Assembly: GCF_000935355.1 (NCBI RefSeq)
Contig: NZ_JXZC01000001.1
Span: 1,054,001 to 1,118,000, forward strand
DNA length: 64,000 nt
Source of the DNA: Rossellomorea aquimaris
Lineage (GTDB): Bacteria; Bacillota; Bacilli; Bacillales; Bacillaceae_B
Direction of reading: 5' to 3'
Under the pieces are notes generated by a model. It searched no databases. It had not been told where the DNA came from and saw nothing but the letters and a program-made list of their open reading frames with translations. This document shows, piece by piece, positions 62,837 to 64,000 of this stretch (position 1 is the first letter of the stretch; each line of letters begins with the position of its first letter). The position numbers were made by a program, and so were the translations under genes.

Positions 62837-64000
62837 TTTGGATAACCAATTCGTATGGAATGTTCCTTCCTTATCCACTCGCTGATACGTATGGGCTCCA
62901 AAGTAATCTCGTTGGGCTTGAAGAAGGTTGGCAGGCAGTGACTCAGAGCGATAGCTGTCATAATATGCTAAAGCACTCGCAAGACCTGGTACAGGGATCC
63001 CTAACTTAATGGCTGTAGCCACCACTTCCCTAGCTTCCTCCTGATAGTTTTCTACGATTTCCTTGAAATATGGGTCAAGAAGTAAATTCGTTAATCCCGG
63101 TTCACGATCATAAGCTTTCTTGATTTCTTCCAGGAAGCCTGCACGAATGATGCATCCACCTCTGAAGATCATGGAAATATCGCCGGGCTTCAGGTCCCAG
63201 TTATACTCATCCGAAGCAGATTGAAGCTGGGCGAAACCCTGTGCATATGAACAAATTTTGCTTAAATACAACGCTTTACGAATCATTTCGATAAACTCTT
63301 CTTTGTTACCTGAGAACTCCTTATTTCTTGGTCCTCTTAAGATTTTACTTGCCTTCACTCTTTCTTCCTTCATTGCAGAAATGAAACGGGCAAACACAGA
63401 TTCAGTAATGATCGATAATGGTACACCTAATTCCAGTGCAGAAATACTCGTCCATTTCCCAGTTCCTTTCTGCCCTGCTGTATCCAGGATCACGTCAACA
63501 AGGGGCTTTCCTGTTTCTTCATCCACTTTTGTGAAAATATCCGCCGTGATTTCAATCAGGTAGCTGTCTAGCTCCCCCGCGTTCCATTCTTTGAATATTT
63601 CATGCAGCTCTGTTGCGCTTAAACCCAATACATTCTTCATAAGATAATACGCTTCACAGATAAGCTGCATATCACTGTATTCAATTCCATTATGGACCAT
63701 TTTCACATAATGCCCTGATCCATCCGGACCGATATATGTACTGCATGCATCGCCCTTTACCTTTGCAGCAATTGCTGTCAGGAAAGGCTCGACCAAATCG
63801 TATGCTTCCTTCTGACCGCTCGGCATGATGGCAGGACCGTATAAAGCGCCTTCTTCCCCGCCCGAGACGCCTGCACCGATGAAGTTGATTCCTTTTTCAT
63901 CAAGTTCCTTATTGCGGCGGACCGTATCTTCAAAGTATGTGTTTCCACCATCAATCAGGATATCTCCCTGATCTAAATGAGGAAGCAATGACTCAATCGC
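62834..64000 (-). CDS. gndA: 6-phosphogluconate dehydrogenase (partial, N-terminus missing)
   Basis: The last 388 residues of an NADP-type 6-phosphogluconate dehydrogenase: the frame continues past the window's right end (AIESLLPHL), so the N-terminal Rossmann loop is not seen. Visible are [21 protein letters not shown] (catalytic region), [18 protein letters not shown] (with the catalytic lysine) and the C-terminal all-helical domain. It converts 6-phosphogluconate to ribulose-5-phosphate. Closest to the Bacillus GndA type. Convergent with the small acidic gene. Confidence 0.93.
   Translation of the reverse strand, partial: AIESLLPHLDQGDILIDGGNTYFEDTVRRNKELDEKGINFIGAGVSGGEEGALYGPAIMPSGQKEAYDLVEPFLTAIAAKVKGDACSTYIGPDGSGHYVKMVHNGIEYSDMQLICEAYYLMKNVLGLSATELHEIFKEWNAGELDSYLIEITADIFTKVDEETGKPLVDVILDTAGQKGTGKWTSISALELGVPLSIITESVFARFISAMKEERVKASKILRGPRNKEFSGNKEEFIEMIRKALYLSKICSYAQGFAQLQSASDEYNWDLKPGDISMIFRGGCIIRAGFLEEIKKAYDREPGLTNLLLDPYFKEIVENYQEEAREVVATAIKLGIPVPGLASALAYYDSYRSESLPANLLQAQRDYFGAHTYQRVDKEGTFHTNWLSK

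Overview
This 64 kb window is chromosomal DNA of an endospore-forming Bacillaceae species. The evidence is the set of Bacillus families present (YkvS, YkvI, Spo0E-like phosphatases, alpha/beta-type SASP, SigI/RsgI, the mtn methionine-salvage set, a KinA/KinE-type kinase), strong AGGAGG ribosome sites, and leaders controlled by S-box, T-box, yybP-ykoY and cobalamin RNAs. Composition is moderately AT-rich. A Rossellomorea-like or related Bacillus is a reasonable guess, but the genus cannot be fixed from the sequence alone.

Layout. 1-9.7 kb: a MoxR ATPase fragment, an SDR, a Spo0E-like phosphatase, a LysM/SleB hydrolase, YkvS, a DUF2254 membrane protein, an IS3-family element inserted in the loop of a bidirectional terminator, a tiny DUF6254 gene, YkvI, an M3 oligoendopeptidase and an MhqR-like MarR regulator. 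9.8-18.3 kb: a second Spo0E-like gene and the complete methionine salvage set, namely mtnWXBD behind one S-box, divergent mtnE and mtnU, and mtnKA behind a second S-box. 18.3-28 kb: an ArsR-type regulator with a 40-bp palindromic operator, a nested inverted-repeat element, ogt, a multi-PAS histidine kinase, an acyltransferase, a B12-binding radical SAM protein, two overlapping tiny genes, and a Ktr/Trk potassium channel subunit. 28-41 kb: an SASP, sigI-rsgI, a secreted DUF5667 protein, terC behind a manganese riboswitch, a thioester-reductase-like SDR, an RND pump (SwrC type), and nhaC behind a T-box. 41-57 kb: EAL and GGDEF proteins, prfC, a CNT nucleoside transporter, a MurE-type ligase, an M42 peptidase, a POT peptide transporter, YihY, kynA, a cold-shock protein, OsmC, DUF3243, and an SDR-ALDH pair. 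57-64 kb: nrdA-nrdB, a SurA-N-like lipoprotein, a tiny acidic protein, and a partial 6-phosphogluconate dehydrogenase.

How genes work together. The mtn genes recycle methylthioribose to methionine and sense S-adenosylmethionine through two S-boxes. The nrdAB operon (oxygen-dependent class I ribonucleotide reductase) sits behind a cobalamin riboswitch. I also find two NrdR-type boxes exactly 31 bp apart at its promoter, which predicts dual nucleotide and B12 control and a B12-dependent reductase elsewhere in the genome. Two Spo0E-like phosphatases and a KinA/KinE-type kinase are possible inputs to the sporulation phosphorelay.

I found no CRISPR array, rRNA, tRNA or prophage. The window is mostly core genome. 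The least explained items are the 19.0-19.6 kb inverted-repeat element, the tiny gene pair at 25.5-25.8 kb and the regulatory stack upstream of nrdA.
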